Part shown: one piece after another, positions 8,230 to 16,290 of the stretch
Layout: each line of letters starts with the position of its first letter
Numbering within the stretch: the stretch's first letter is position 1
From: Croceibacterium_B sp035470785
GTDB taxonomy: Bacteria; Pseudomonadota; Alphaproteobacteria; Sphingomonadales; Sphingomonadaceae
Length of the DNA stretch: 64,000 bases
Direction of reading: 5' to 3'
Assembly (NCBI GenBank): GCA_035470785.1
Contig: DATIQN010000062.1
Coordinates: 1 to 64,000, forward strand
Notes under the pieces: generated by a model
The model's input: the letters and a program-made list of their open reading frames with translations, nothing else
Databases searched by the model: none
Told to the model about the DNA's origin: nothing
Translations under genes and position numbers: made by a program

Positions 8230-8712
8230 GTGACCGAGCAGACCACCCTTCCCGCCAAGACCCGCGCAGAGCCCGCGGTGCCGGCCGTCTTCACCCGCCT
8301 GCGCGACGAAATCGACCGCCTGTTCGACGATTTCAGCTTCGCGCGGCCGAGCCGCGGCATCTTCGCCTTCCCGGCGATCGCCGAGCTGACGCCGGCGATG
8401 GAGCTGACCGAGAACAAGGACCATTACAGCCTCTCGGTCGAGCTCCCCGGCATGGAGGAGAAGGACATTGACATCGAGTGCGCCGACGGCGTGCTGACGA
8501 TCTCGGGCGAGAAGAGCCGGGAATCCGAGGAGAAGACCGACGGCTATCTGGTCACGGAGCGCAGCTACGGTTCGTTCAAGCGCCAGCTGACACTGCCCGC
8601 CGACGTCAATCCCGATGCCATCGAGGCCAAGTACGCCAAGGGCGTCCTCAAGCTGACGATGAAGAAGGACGAAAAAGCGCAAAGCCGCGTGAAGAGAATC
8701 GCGATAGGCTGA
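8230..8712 (+). CDS. Hsp20/alpha-crystallin small heat-shock protein
   Basis: The protein has about 160 residues. The alpha-crystallin domain runs from about residue 55 to the end: LTENKDHYSLSVELPG, then ADGVLTISGEK, then the near C-terminal AKGVLKLTMKK, which are the family's edge strands. The N-terminal arm contains the amphipathic LRDEIDRLFDDF. Small heat-shock proteins hold unfolded proteins without ATP. I choose the GTG at 8230 because AAGGAG lies just before it; a TTG at 8182 would add 16 residues. No I-x-I tail motif is clear; the end is VKRIAIG, in which IAI could serve. Confidence 0.9.
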   Translation: MTEQTTLPAKTRAEPAVPAVFTRLRDEIDRLFDDFSFARPSRGIFAFPAIAELTPAMELTENKDHYSLSVELPGMEEKDIDIECADGVLTISGEKSRESEEKTDGYLVTERSYGSFKRQLTLPADVNPDAIEAKYAKGVLKLTMKKDEKAQSRVKRIAIG

Positions 8713-8787
8713 ATGCGCAGCACCCGCGCCGGCGGCGGACCACCCACCGCCGCCGGTGACTGGGGCTCTAGAAAACTGGATTCGGTC

Positions 8788-8979
8788 ATGGTCGACATTC
8801 CCCCCGAAAAACCCAACCGGATCATGCCGCAATCCCCTCCCGGCGTACGCCCGCCGAGGCCGGCGCGTATCGTCCCTCCGCCGCCCGAGGCCGAGCCGTG
8901 CCCGCCGGATATCGTCGAGCCCGACCGCGGGCCGCCGGAAACTCCGTCGATCGATCCGGGCGGTGCCTGGATCAGCTGA
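8788..8979 (+). CDS. small proline-rich protein, unknown function
   Basis: A 63-residue product with about one third Pro, including PPRPARIVPPPPEAEPCPP and an acidic end. An alternative ATG at 8713, directly after the Hsp20 stop, would add 25 residues in the same frame. I have only a weak memory of similar small Pro-rich sphingomonad proteins, so the call rests on position and composition. It is probably unstructured if made. Confidence 0.4.
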   Translation: MVDIPPEKPNRIMPQSPPGVRPPRPARIVPPPPEAEPCPPDIVEPDRGPPETPSIDPGGAWIS

Positions 8980-9090
8980 CGGTCCGGCTGCCCCTGGGAA
9001 CTCTATCACCCGTCTGACCTTTTTCCTCTGTGTGACCAATGCCTTGGCGCACGCCCGCTGGCCCGAGCTCCGGCAGGAGAGGAACTCGAC

Positions 9091-9442
9091 ATGGCCGACC
9101 GCGACGATTCCGCCACCGCGCAGGACGAAGACACCCTCCCGTACGAAGGTCTTTCAGGCGGCTGGGGCTCGCTCAGGGCAATCTCGAGCATCTTCGGCAA
9201 GGAACTCGACACCCCAGAGGTGATCGATCTGCTGCGGCGGCAGAACAAGCCGGGCGGGTTCATGTGCGTCTCCTGCGCGTGGACCAAACCCGCGAAGCCT
9301 TGCCGTGACCCCATTCGACCTGCCGCGAGGATGCCTCGGCGGTTATTACCCCGAGCTCAACCCGCTGGTGCCGCTCGGCTACCACGAGGAGCTGTCGAAG
9401 ACCCCCGCGTATAAGGGCGTTCCTGTCCGGATCGTGGCCTAA
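9091..9442 (+). pseudogene. remnant of FdhF/YdeP-family molybdopterin oxidoreductase with large internal deletion
   Basis: The first part (9091 to about 9300, frame 1) encodes the family's N-terminus: GGWGSLRAISSIFGKEL, then LLRRQNKPGGFMCVSCAW with the Cys pair. The last part (9305-9442, frame 2) encodes the family's C-terminus: FDLPRGCLGGYYPELNPLVP, then HEELSKTPAYKGVPVRIV. The intact family is about 750 residues, so roughly 650 codons are missing, and the two ends are also out of frame. It is beside stress genes, as such oxidoreductases often are. A short 107-residue product could be made but would have no catalytic domain. Confidence 0.8.
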
Positions 9443-9445
9443 GAG

Positions 9446-10333
9446 CTATTCGCCGACGACGTTCCCCTTCGTCGCCTCGATCGAAATCGGGCCGACCAGC
9501 GAGGCGACGATACCCGGCCGATCGGGCGCATCGGTCCGCCTTGCGTCGATCCGCATCTCGTTCATCGCGATGTGCGCGGTGACGTGGCGGACGAATGGCG
9601 CGTGATCGCCCTCGCCCCAATCCTGGTGCTCGATGTCGAACTCGAGCGTGTCGCCGTGGATCGCGAAGTGATCGAGCGCGCCCATGGTGTAGGGGTTGTC
9701 GCAACGCCCGCAGGCGAGGCCGAACAATTGGTCGCCGTCCCTGCGAATGAGGAAATACTGTTTCTCGATCCCGACCCCGAAGCCGAGCCAGACCCCGGCG
9801 ACGTCGGCCGCGGTGATTTGCCGCCAGCTCGCCGGCTGGACGTACGGCGGCGGCAGGCCTCCTGCGCCCCCCGCGCCCTTCACGATCGCCACCGGCGGCG
9901 ATCCCGGCGGCAAACGCACTTGCGGATAGCCGCCCGGCGTCGGCCCGCGCGGGTCCTTGATCGCAACCTGCGCGAAAACCCCGCCGCCGCTGGCACGTGT
10001 GCCGCTGATCACGAGCCCGCTCTCGCCGAGCCTCGCCTGTGCGTGGTCCTCACTGACGAGCGCCCCACCGGGCGAGAGGTGACGGACCGTGAAGCGGATG
10101 CCGTCTTTCTCGTCGAAAGTGCCCTCGATCCGCGCCAGCGTGGTCCCATCGCTGCACCGGGTGCAGGCCACGCCGCTTACTTGCGACCCGCGGATCACGA
10201 ACTCGTAGGCCTGCGGATCGCCGGTGTCGGTGCGCCAGCCGCCGCGATAGTAATCGGCGGTCTCCGCCCAGGCCGGCGCCGCCAGCAGGCTTGCCGCAAT
10301 TGCGGCCAGGATCGTCGCTCTAGCCATCCGCAC
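9446..10333 (-). CDS. exported hypothetical protein with two CxxC-bearing repeats
   Basis: The protein has 295 residues with a signal peptide (ARATILAAIAASLLAAPAWA, cleavage near residue 23). Two similar halves can be seen: the first has GVACTRCSDG near residue 54 and the second has GLACGRCDNP near residue 205, each followed by alternating beta-strand sequence such as IRFTVRHLSP and LEFDIEHQDW. A Gly/Pro-rich linker (near residues 125-165) joins them. The CxxC pairs could bind metal or form disulfides in the periplasm. I do not recognise the family. Start could be Met1 or Met3. Confidence 0.65.
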   Translation of the reverse strand: MRMARATILAAIAASLLAAPAWAETADYYRGGWRTDTGDPQAYEFVIRGSQVSGVACTRCSDGTTLARIEGTFDEKDGIRFTVRHLSPGGALVSEDHAQARLGESGLVISGTRASGGGVFAQVAIKDPRGPTPGGYPQVRLPPGSPPVAIVKGAGGAGGLPPPYVQPASWRQITAADVAGVWLGFGVGIEKQYFLIRRDGDQLFGLACGRCDNPYTMGALDHFAIHGDTLEFDIEHQDWGEGDHAPFVRHVTAHIAMNEMRIDARRTDAPDRPGIVASLVGPISIEATKGNVVGE

Positions 10334-10388
10334 CGTTACCCCCGTCGAGTCCTTCTTGCACCGTATGGCGCGCAGCGAAAGGCCAAGC

Positions 10389-10712
10389 CTAGTGAGCGAC
10401 TATCGTCCCGGCGAGAACCGTGAAAAGAGCGAGGGCCGCAAGAAGCGTCACCGCGGTCAGCAAGGCCCACTGCAGGCGCGCGTGCCGCTCGCGCAGGTAG
10501 GTATCGTATGCCGGCAGGTCGAGCCAGTAACGACCCGACATATCCTCGCGGACGATGTCGCGATCCCTCAGCCGCGTGAACTGCCGCTCCTCGAAGTGGT
10601 TGGCCGGCGAGAACGCGATGGCCCGGTCGGGCCGCACGGCGTCGGCGGCAAAGAACTGATGCTGGATCTCGCGCCGGGCGCGAGCGGCCAGGGCAGCGGA
10701 AGCGGAAGCCAT
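10389..10712 (-). CDS. small tail-anchored membrane protein, unknown function
   Basis: The product has 107 residues: a soluble charged N-terminal part of about 80 residues that includes FTRLRDRDIVREDMSGRYWL and looks like a small winged-helix pattern, then one hydrophobic helix (ALLTAVTLLAALALFTVLAG) at the C-terminus. A strong Shine-Dalgarno (AAGGGGGA) precedes the ATG at 10712. No family is recognised. Confidence 0.6.
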   Translation of the reverse strand: MASASAALAARARREIQHQFFAADAVRPDRAIAFSPANHFEERQFTRLRDRDIVREDMSGRYWLDLPAYDTYLRERHARLQWALLTAVTLLAALALFTVLAGTIVAH

Positions 10713-10874
10713 TGATCGTCCCCCTTAATCTGATTGCCGCCGGCATAGCACCGCCGGTTATGTCGCGTCATCTTGCGCGTCCAAGCCTTTCGGCCCGGCA
10801 GCTGGTATTGGGACAAACTGTCTACCGCACTACAGTCATGGCTCGGGCGCGGATGGCCGGTCGATTCGGCATTG

Positions 10875-11756
10875 ATGCGGGATAAGCGAGCTTTGATCGA
10901 TCGACTGGGAGCGAGCGCACACAAAGAACCGGTGCCGGTTCGTCCGGGCAGTGTGGGCGTTCGTGAGGTGCTCGGCTTCCCGATTTCCGGCAGCTCAGCC
11001 ACGGCCGACGTTCGCGCGCTGCTTCTCGGAACCCGCATCGATACGCGCAATCTGCCCCGCTTCGTCGAACCTGAGTACCTTGAGCTATCGGGGACCGGCG
11101 CGGCCTTCGTCTTCCGCTACGGCGTGCTCGTGCTGTTCGGCGCTTCGGCGGAACTGGAAAGAGAGCTTATCGCGGAACTGATGGAGCATGTGATCGAGTC
11201 GGCATCGTCGCTCGAACTGGAAACCGCAACCATCGAGATTCGCGCCGACAGGGACGAAAATGTCAGCGCCGGAGGTCACATTCGCTTGCGCGAGGCCACG
11301 CCCGAGCGGCTGCTGCTGACCGCGACCGTGCTGGCCCGCAGCGTCGTGCTGGCGCGAGACGAAAGCCGGATCGCCGAAGCGTTCGACCGCATCGAGCCGT
11401 TGGTGAACGACTTGCGCCAGGATGGTCGCGCCAGGCTGCCGATAAAGCGGGTCATGCAGCATATCGGCGGCGTACTCGCCACGCAGCACCGCGTTGTCGG
11501 GCGGGCGCAGATCGGCGAGAAGCCCGACCTGCTGTGGGACCATCCCGAGCTCGATCGGCTCTATGGTCGTCTCGAAGCCGAGTTCGAGTTGGGCGACCGA
11601 GCACGCGCCATCGAGCGCAAGCTCGAGGTCATCGGTGACGCAGCCGACGTGCTTCTCAACCTGGTGCTCGACAAACGATCGTTCCGGCTTGAGATTGCCG
11701 TCATCGCCTTGATTGCGTTCGAGATTGTCGTCAGCCTGGTCGGGTTCTGGTATTGA
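10875..11756 (+). CDS. RMD1/YagE/DUF155 family protein
   Basis: The protein has about 293 residues. It shows the DUF155 pattern: VRALLLGTRIDTRNL near residue 43, a FRYGVLVLFGAS strand, and the C-terminal LLNLVLDKRSFRLEIAVIAL leading into a single membrane helix that ends the protein. In eukaryotes RMD1-type proteins are mitochondrial or tied to meiotic division and sporulation; the bacterial function is unknown. The start is uncertain: ATG 10875 is chosen, an ATG at 10773 would add 34 residues, and neither has a strong ribosome site. Confidence 0.78.
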   Translation: MRDKRALIDRLGASAHKEPVPVRPGSVGVREVLGFPISGSSATADVRALLLGTRIDTRNLPRFVEPEYLELSGTGAAFVFRYGVLVLFGASAELERELIAELMEHVIESASSLELETATIEIRADRDENVSAGGHIRLREATPERLLLTATVLARSVVLARDESRIAEAFDRIEPLVNDLRQDGRARLPIKRVMQHIGGVLATQHRVVGRAQIGEKPDLLWDHPELDRLYGRLEAEFELGDRARAIERKLEVIGDAADVLLNLVLDKRSFRLEIAVIALIAFEIVVSLVGFWY

Positions 11757-11782
11757 GCGTGCCCTACCTTTGACGCCAATGC

Positions 11783-12946
11783 CTAAGCGGTGCGCGGCTG
11801 CAGATCGCGGAATCGCACCAGCAAGCGACGCTGTTCGTCCCATAAGGCCAGGCGCCAGCACCCCAAGCTCTCGCGGAGCGTCAACTGCGGGGCGACGCTT
11901 TCTAGTTCAGGCGCCGAGTCGAGACAGGTCTGCAGGCGATAATTCGGAACCCGGCTGCACAAGTGGTGCACGTGGTGCAGACCGATATTGCCGCTGAACC
12001 ACTGCAAGATGGGCGGAAGCTTGAAATAGGAGCTGCCGCGGAGGGCGGCGGCCTGAAAGCCCCAGTCGCCTTCGCTTTCCCAGTACGCGCCTTCAAACTG
12101 GTGCTGCATGTAGAACAGCCAGTTGCCGATCCACGAAGCGATGATCATCACCGGCAGGTAAGTTACCAGGACCGGGACGACGCCGATTACCAGCATGGGG
12201 AGCCCGAACACAACGACCAGCGCGGCGTTGAGCGAGAGGATGCTGCGGCGCGAATCGCGGTCGCGAAACTGCCGCCCCATCGGCAATCTCTGCAGCACGA
12301 TGAAGTTGATGGGTGCGCCCAGCAGAACCATGACGAAGGGGTTGCGATAGAGCCGGTACGCGAGCTTCCTGAGGAGAGTGAGCGCTTGATATTCCGCAAC
12401 CGTCAACGTCTCGACATCGCCGCGGCCGCGCCGGTCGAGATTGCCGGTGGTTGCGTGATGCGCCGCGTGGCCCTGTTTCCAGCTGCCGTAAGGCGTGAGT
12501 GTCAGCACACACAGCGCGCGGCCGACGAAGTCGTTGGCGGCGCGGGACTTGAAGAACGAGCCGTGGCCGCAATCGTGCTGGATGATGAACAGGCGAACGA
12601 GCAACCCGGCCGTCGGCACCGACAGCAGCAGCGTCAGCCAGTAGCTGCCGCGCGATGCCGCCGCCATGACTCCGAGAAGCGCGAGGAACGGCGTCGCGGT
12701 CGTTACCAGCTGAAACAGGCTTCGCTTCCAATCGGCGCCATAGGCTTTGAATCGCCGCGACAGGTTCCGGCCCATGGTCTCGATCTCGGAAAGCGCGCCG
12801 TCTGGAAGGCCTGAGGATCGGTCGATTGCCTCGGGGTAGTTGGCGGACGTCTTGCCGACTGCTTGATCGAGTTGTGTATCGGTCGAAATTGAAGTCAATG
12901 AGGGCCTGCTTTCGGTTCCACCAGCAGCTTGCCGTGCCGCGGACAC
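11783..12946 (-). CDS. membrane fatty-acid desaturase
   Basis: The protein has up to 387 residues. The three His boxes of acyl-lipid desaturases are present: HDCGH at 124-128, HAAHH at 160-164 and HHVHH near 323-327, between hydrophobic segments. Such enzymes insert cis double bonds in membrane acyl chains with O2 and a di-iron centre. The start is unclear: a GTG at 12946 lacks a ribosome site, and the ATG at 12775 would give 330 residues with only about 10 residues before the conserved region. The regiospecificity (delta-9, delta-12) is not readable. Confidence 0.85.
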   Translation of the reverse strand: MSAARQAAGGTESRPSLTSISTDTQLDQAVGKTSANYPEAIDRSSGLPDGALSEIETMGRNLSRRFKAYGADWKRSLFQLVTTATPFLALLGVMAAASRGSYWLTLLLSVPTAGLLVRLFIIQHDCGHGSFFKSRAANDFVGRALCVLTLTPYGSWKQGHAAHHATTGNLDRRGRGDVETLTVAEYQALTLLRKLAYRLYRNPFVMVLLGAPINFIVLQRLPMGRQFRDRDSRRSILSLNAALVVVFGLPMLVIGVVPVLVTYLPVMIIASWIGNWLFYMQHQFEGAYWESEGDWGFQAAALRGSSYFKLPPILQWFSGNIGLHHVHHLCSRVPNYRLQTCLDSAPELESVAPQLTLRESLGCWRLALWDEQRRLLVRFRDLQPRTA

Positions 12947-13154
12947 CGCAGAGGCGCGGTCTGATTAGTCGGGACCGCATTCCTCGTTCTAGCGGGAAAG
13001 GAAGGCTGCGCGGCGCTTCGTGGCGCCAGCTTCAACCCTCGTTACCTCGAGCCTCGATGCATTCCCGAAGTGGCGCCGCAGGCAACCGATTACAAGGGTA
13101 CCAACGCGGCGGATTGACATCGGCCAGTCCGGCAAGCTTACCCTACGACGAAGA

Positions 13155-13182
13155 AGGGCCGGGGGATCGCTCCGCCGGCCCT
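13155..13182 (-). terminator. probable intrinsic terminator of the repeat-protein gene
   Basis: Stem AGGGCCGG/CCGGCCCT (13155-13162 and 13175-13182), with inner GG/CC pairs, followed on the minus strand by CTTCTTC. The loop region contains GGATCGCTCC, shared with two other terminators in the window. Confidence 0.6.
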
Positions 13183-13212
13183 CCTGGTGTTGGCTAACGT
13201 TCGCCCTGCGAC

Positions 13213-14562
13213 TTACTGGGCGTTGATGCCCAGACGGTCGTTCACGTGGTCGATGCGGTCCTGCAGCTTTGCCTCGTCCCGATCGGACAGGTTGCCCCGG
13301 CGGCTGTGCGTCATGGCCCGCTCGCTCGTGCGAATGGACCTGAGCTCGCGCTGGAGGCGAGTGGCCTGGCGGTTGCTCAGCGAGCGCTGCGAACGGGCGT
13401 CGCGGACATACTGGTCGAGCGCCGAGAGCTGCGACAGAATCGTGGGGCGGTTGTCCGCCGCGACGTTGTCGCTCGTCGCTACGCTGACGGCAATCCCGGT
13501 CGAAACCCAGCGGCCGCGGCCGTCGTAGTAGCCCGAGGTTTCGCCTGCGTTCCAGTGCCCGCGGCTGTCGTAATAGCCCGGCTGGGGATCGGCGATCCAT
13601 TGTCCGGCGGCGTTCCGATGGCCGCTCGCGTCGCCGGCAATCCAGCGTCCGCGATCGTCGTAATGGCCGACGGTGACGCCCGCGGTCCAGCGGCCGTTGG
13701 TGTCGTAATGGCCGCTGGCGGTGCCGGCGATCCACTGGCCGCGATCGTCGTAATAGCCGTTCGACGAGGCCGGGATCCAGCGGTTCTGGCTGTCGTAGCT
13801 GCCGCTCGCCGAACCGTCCGCGCGCTGGGGCACCCAGTTGCGGCGTTCGTCGTAATAGCCGTTCGGCGCGCCGGTGACCCAGGTGTTGTTGCGGTCGTAG
13901 TAACCGGTCGCCCTGCCCTGGGTGACGGCAGTGGCGTGCCACTGGCCCTGCGTGTCGTAATAGCCGTAGGCGTCGGCGCGGCGAGTCGGCTGGGTGCTGA
14001 CGCTGATGGCGATCCAGCGGCCGCGATCGTCGTAGCGGCCGTTGTCCGAGCCACCTACCCAGGTGTCGTTGCGGTCGTAATAGCCATTGGCTGAAGCCGG
14101 GACCCATTCGCCCTGCGAGCGATAGTCGCCGAAGCCGTCGCCCGAGCCGCTGTTCATCATCCAGCGGTTGTCGTCGCCGTAACGTCCGTTGGGCGGGCCA
14201 TCGACCCAGCCGCCGTCGCGATCATAATAGCCGCGCGCGGCCGACGAGCTGATCCCCGTGGCGTGCCAGCGGTTGTCCTTGTCGTAATAGCCGTAAGCAT
14301 CGTTGCACTCGCGGCCCGGCTTGGCGACCTGGTTGCCGATCAGCGCGCCGGCGGCTGCACCGATGATCGTGCCGAGGGTCTTGTCGTCGTGCCCGGCAAC
14401 AACATTGCCGAGAACGCCGCCGACGCCGGCACCGGCTACGGTGGCGACGACGCGTGTTGTGCTCTGCTGCTCGCAGGTGGCCTGCGAGCGGGTCTGGGCG
14501 CTGGCGTTAACCGGCATGAGGGCGACCCCGGCGATGCTCGCCGCGAAAATTATTCTACGCAT
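13213..14562 (-). CDS. exported protein with glycine-zipper domain and 16 tandem GYYDxxGxW repeats
   Basis: The protein has 449 residues. After a signal peptide (cleaved after NASA near residue 22) comes a Gly-zipper segment (GAGVGGVLGNVVAG, then IIGAAAGALIGNQVA) typical of the 17-kDa outer-membrane antigen fold. Residues about 88-365 are 16 repeats of about 15 residues, consensus G-Y-Y-D-x-x-G-x-W-x-x-G. These resemble beta-hairpin aromatic repeats of cell-surface binding modules. A charged helical tail follows (LSNRQATRLQRELRSI). AGGAG precedes the ATG at 14562. The likely site is the outer membrane or periplasm. The ligand is unknown. Confidence 0.75.
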   Translation of the reverse strand: MRRIIFAASIAGVALMPVNASAQTRSQATCEQQSTTRVVATVAGAGVGGVLGNVVAGHDDKTLGTIIGAAAGALIGNQVAKPGRECNDAYGYYDKDNRWHATGISSSAARGYYDRDGGWVDGPPNGRYGDDNRWMMNSGSGDGFGDYRSQGEWVPASANGYYDRNDTWVGGSDNGRYDDRGRWIAISVSTQPTRRADAYGYYDTQGQWHATAVTQGRATGYYDRNNTWVTGAPNGYYDERRNWVPQRADGSASGSYDSQNRWIPASSNGYYDDRGQWIAGTASGHYDTNGRWTAGVTVGHYDDRGRWIAGDASGHRNAAGQWIADPQPGYYDSRGHWNAGETSGYYDGRGRWVSTGIAVSVATSDNVAADNRPTILSQLSALDQYVRDARSQRSLSNRQATRLQRELRSIRTSERAMTHSRRGNLSDRDEAKLQDRIDHVNDRLGINAQ

Positions 14563-14845
14563 GAAAAGAAGCTCCTAGAACCGGATGGTTCCGTTCTCGA
14601 TACGTTGAACAATTCGACCGAAACAAAGTTCCGATGAATCGAAATCAATACTTTCCCAGGATCGTTGCTCTAAATTCACCGGACGAATTATTAGTTCAAA
14701 AACGTGCGTAAATTGCGTTAAAATCCGGACTTCATTTTAGTTGAATCTCAGCATTTTATCTCCATATGGGTTGTATCGGTGGCAACCAGATGTAGGCGCC
14801 ACCGGCTGAGAGACCCCGCGCTCCCGCTTACGAGGGAGTGCCATT
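14563..14845. other. AT-rich intergenic region between divergent genes
   Basis: This 283-base stretch is clearly richer in A and T than its surroundings, chiefly from 14600 to 14770 (for example TTAAAATCC and CATTTTAG). It lies between divergent genes and so should hold both promoters. I see no gene in it. Confidence 0.5.
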
Positions 14846-15049
14846 ATGTCTCGCCAGTCCGTTTCCAAAGCCCCCGCCCAGAATTGGGAAAACGAAGGTG
14901 GCAGTGTCCGCCCCACCGTTTCGCCCGAATCGCTCGGCGTGATCCGCGTCGTCACCGAAACCTTCGTGGTTGGCGCATATTCCTACACCAACCTCGCAGA
15001 CGCAGTCGCCCAAGGGCGGCGAATGCAAGCTTCGGGTGCCGGCCAGTGA
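14846..15049 (+). CDS. small hypothetical protein
   Basis: A 67-residue product with a GAGGGAG ribosome site before the ATG. It is mostly polar, with one hydrophobic strand pair (IRVVTETFVVGAYSYTNL). No family is recognised. Its TGA overlaps the GTG of the next small frame in a GTGA arrangement, which supports both being translated. Confidence 0.5.
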   Translation: MSRQSVSKAPAQNWENEGGSVRPTVSPESLGVIRVVTETFVVGAYSYTNLADAVAQGRRMQASGAGQ

Positions 15050-15141
15050 ACCCGCGTGATGCCCAGTCTCCGAGGTATTTTGCCGTGCTCGCGCCCATGG
15101 CGGGGTTCGCGCTGCTGATCTGGTGGATGTTGACGCGCTAG
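15046..15141 (+). CDS. 31-residue single-pass membrane peptide
   Basis: The frame begins with GTG at 15046, overlapping the previous stop by 4 bases, and encodes a short basic head followed by one hydrophobic helix (YFAVLAPMAGFALLIWWML) and a final TR. Size and coupling suggest a small membrane regulator or a subunit-like peptide. No homologue is recognised. Confidence 0.4.
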   Translation: MNPRDAQSPRYFAVLAPMAGFALLIWWMLTR

Positions 15142-15200
15142 CTGGGCGATCGGGCCAGAGTCCGCTTCCGGCCTACCGCCGGGCCTCGTCGACCTGAGCC

Positions 15201-16079
15201 CTAATTGCGCCAGGATTCCCATTCGGCTCCGAGCCGCTCGGTCAGGCTTTCAGCGCTTTCCGCGAGCAATTCCCGCGCCAGCCGCAGGGTCTCTTCCTCC
15301 TGCGAGATGCGTTCGTGCCGTGCGAATGCCTCCAGCGCATCGGCCTCATGTACCGACCCGAGCACCGTGCGGTCGCCCCGCAACGCCGCCTCGAGCGTCG
15401 CCAGATCGTGATGATCTCCCAGCCGATCGCCGAGCTCGTTCGCGAGCTCTGCGCGCCGCTTGATCTCCTTCGGAGCAATCGGACGCAGCAGCCGCAAGTG
15501 GTGCCAGTGGTACTTCACCTGCTTGCGCAACTCATGATGCAAGCCGGGTGCGTGGCTACCGCCGATCCGTTCGAGCGCCGCGCGCGCGTGGATTAACGTG
15601 TGCATCAGGCCAGGCCCTATCGCCGCCCAGTCATCGGCGGCCAGGGTCCAGCCGGTAATCCGGCTGCGCGCGCCGGCCAGCCGCTCGCGGGCTTGGGCGA
15701 GACGCTCGCTCGCCGACGGGCTGGGATGACGGGCTTCCAGTGCGCGTCGAAAGCGGTGCTGTGCGGGAGGCGTGATTTGCGGGCAGCGTGGCGCCAGCTT
15801 GGCAAACGTATCCTCCAGCACCTTCACCTCTCGCACTCCTCCGAGAAGGCGACCGATATCGCGGAATTCGGCATTCTCGTCGGCGTAAGCTTCGAAGTTC
15901 GGACCGACCAGCCGAAGGAGACCGCGCAGTTCCTTGCAACGCTTGCGGACCTCATGGACAGCCGTGGCCTGGTCGCCCTGCTCATCGATTGTGGAGATGG
16001 CCTTGCCGACCTGCTCGGCCCCGATCCGCCTCACCCCCTTCTGGACGGACCGGTCCTTCTTCCGGAAACGGTATGCCAT
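15201..16079 (-). CDS. CHAD domain protein
   Basis: The protein has 292 residues and is all-helical. The CHAD signature is visible: AVHEVRKRCKELRGLLRLV near residue 40, with the conserved His and basic residues, and a second half with HELRKQVKYHWHHLRLL near residue 185, where the His/Lys/Arg pattern repeats. CHAD domains bind polyphosphate with their basic surface and often target polyphosphate granules. The protein stands alone, without a fused CYTH domain. GGAGG lies upstream of the ATG at slightly long spacing. Confidence 0.87.
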   Translation of the reverse strand: MAYRFRKKDRSVQKGVRRIGAEQVGKAISTIDEQGDQATAVHEVRKRCKELRGLLRLVGPNFEAYADENAEFRDIGRLLGGVREVKVLEDTFAKLAPRCPQITPPAQHRFRRALEARHPSPSASERLAQARERLAGARSRITGWTLAADDWAAIGPGLMHTLIHARAALERIGGSHAPGLHHELRKQVKYHWHHLRLLRPIAPKEIKRRAELANELGDRLGDHHDLATLEAALRGDRTVLGSVHEADALEAFARHERISQEEETLRLARELLAESAESLTERLGAEWESWRN

Positions 16080-16224
16080 GACAGCGGGGTTCCTCCGTTG
16101 AAGGCGCGGCGCCGTTCATCGGCGTGTCGGCGACACCACATAAGGCAAGGCCCACGCCGGGTCACCGGCCTATCGCAAACGGATCGCCCCGAGGCGGAGT
16201 GCGGCATGACCGCGTTCGGAGACA

Positions 16225-16257
16225 CAAAAAAGAGCCGGCGGATCGCTCCGCCGGCTC
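16225..16257 (-). terminator. intrinsic terminator after rplA
   Basis: A perfect 10-bp stem (16232-16241 with 16248-16257, GAGCCGGCGG) is followed on the minus strand by seven T (A-run at 16225-16231). It closes the secE-nusG-rplK-rplA transcript or attenuates it. Confidence 0.9.
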
Positions 16258-16290
16258 CCTTGGTGATCTCTCGCTAGAGCGAGGGAAGCG

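Noticed and set aside
13213..14562. The regular repeats in the DNA as a CRISPR-like or satellite array
   Set aside because: The period of about 45 bases is imperfect at DNA level and matches the 15-residue coding repeat in frame; there are no spacers.
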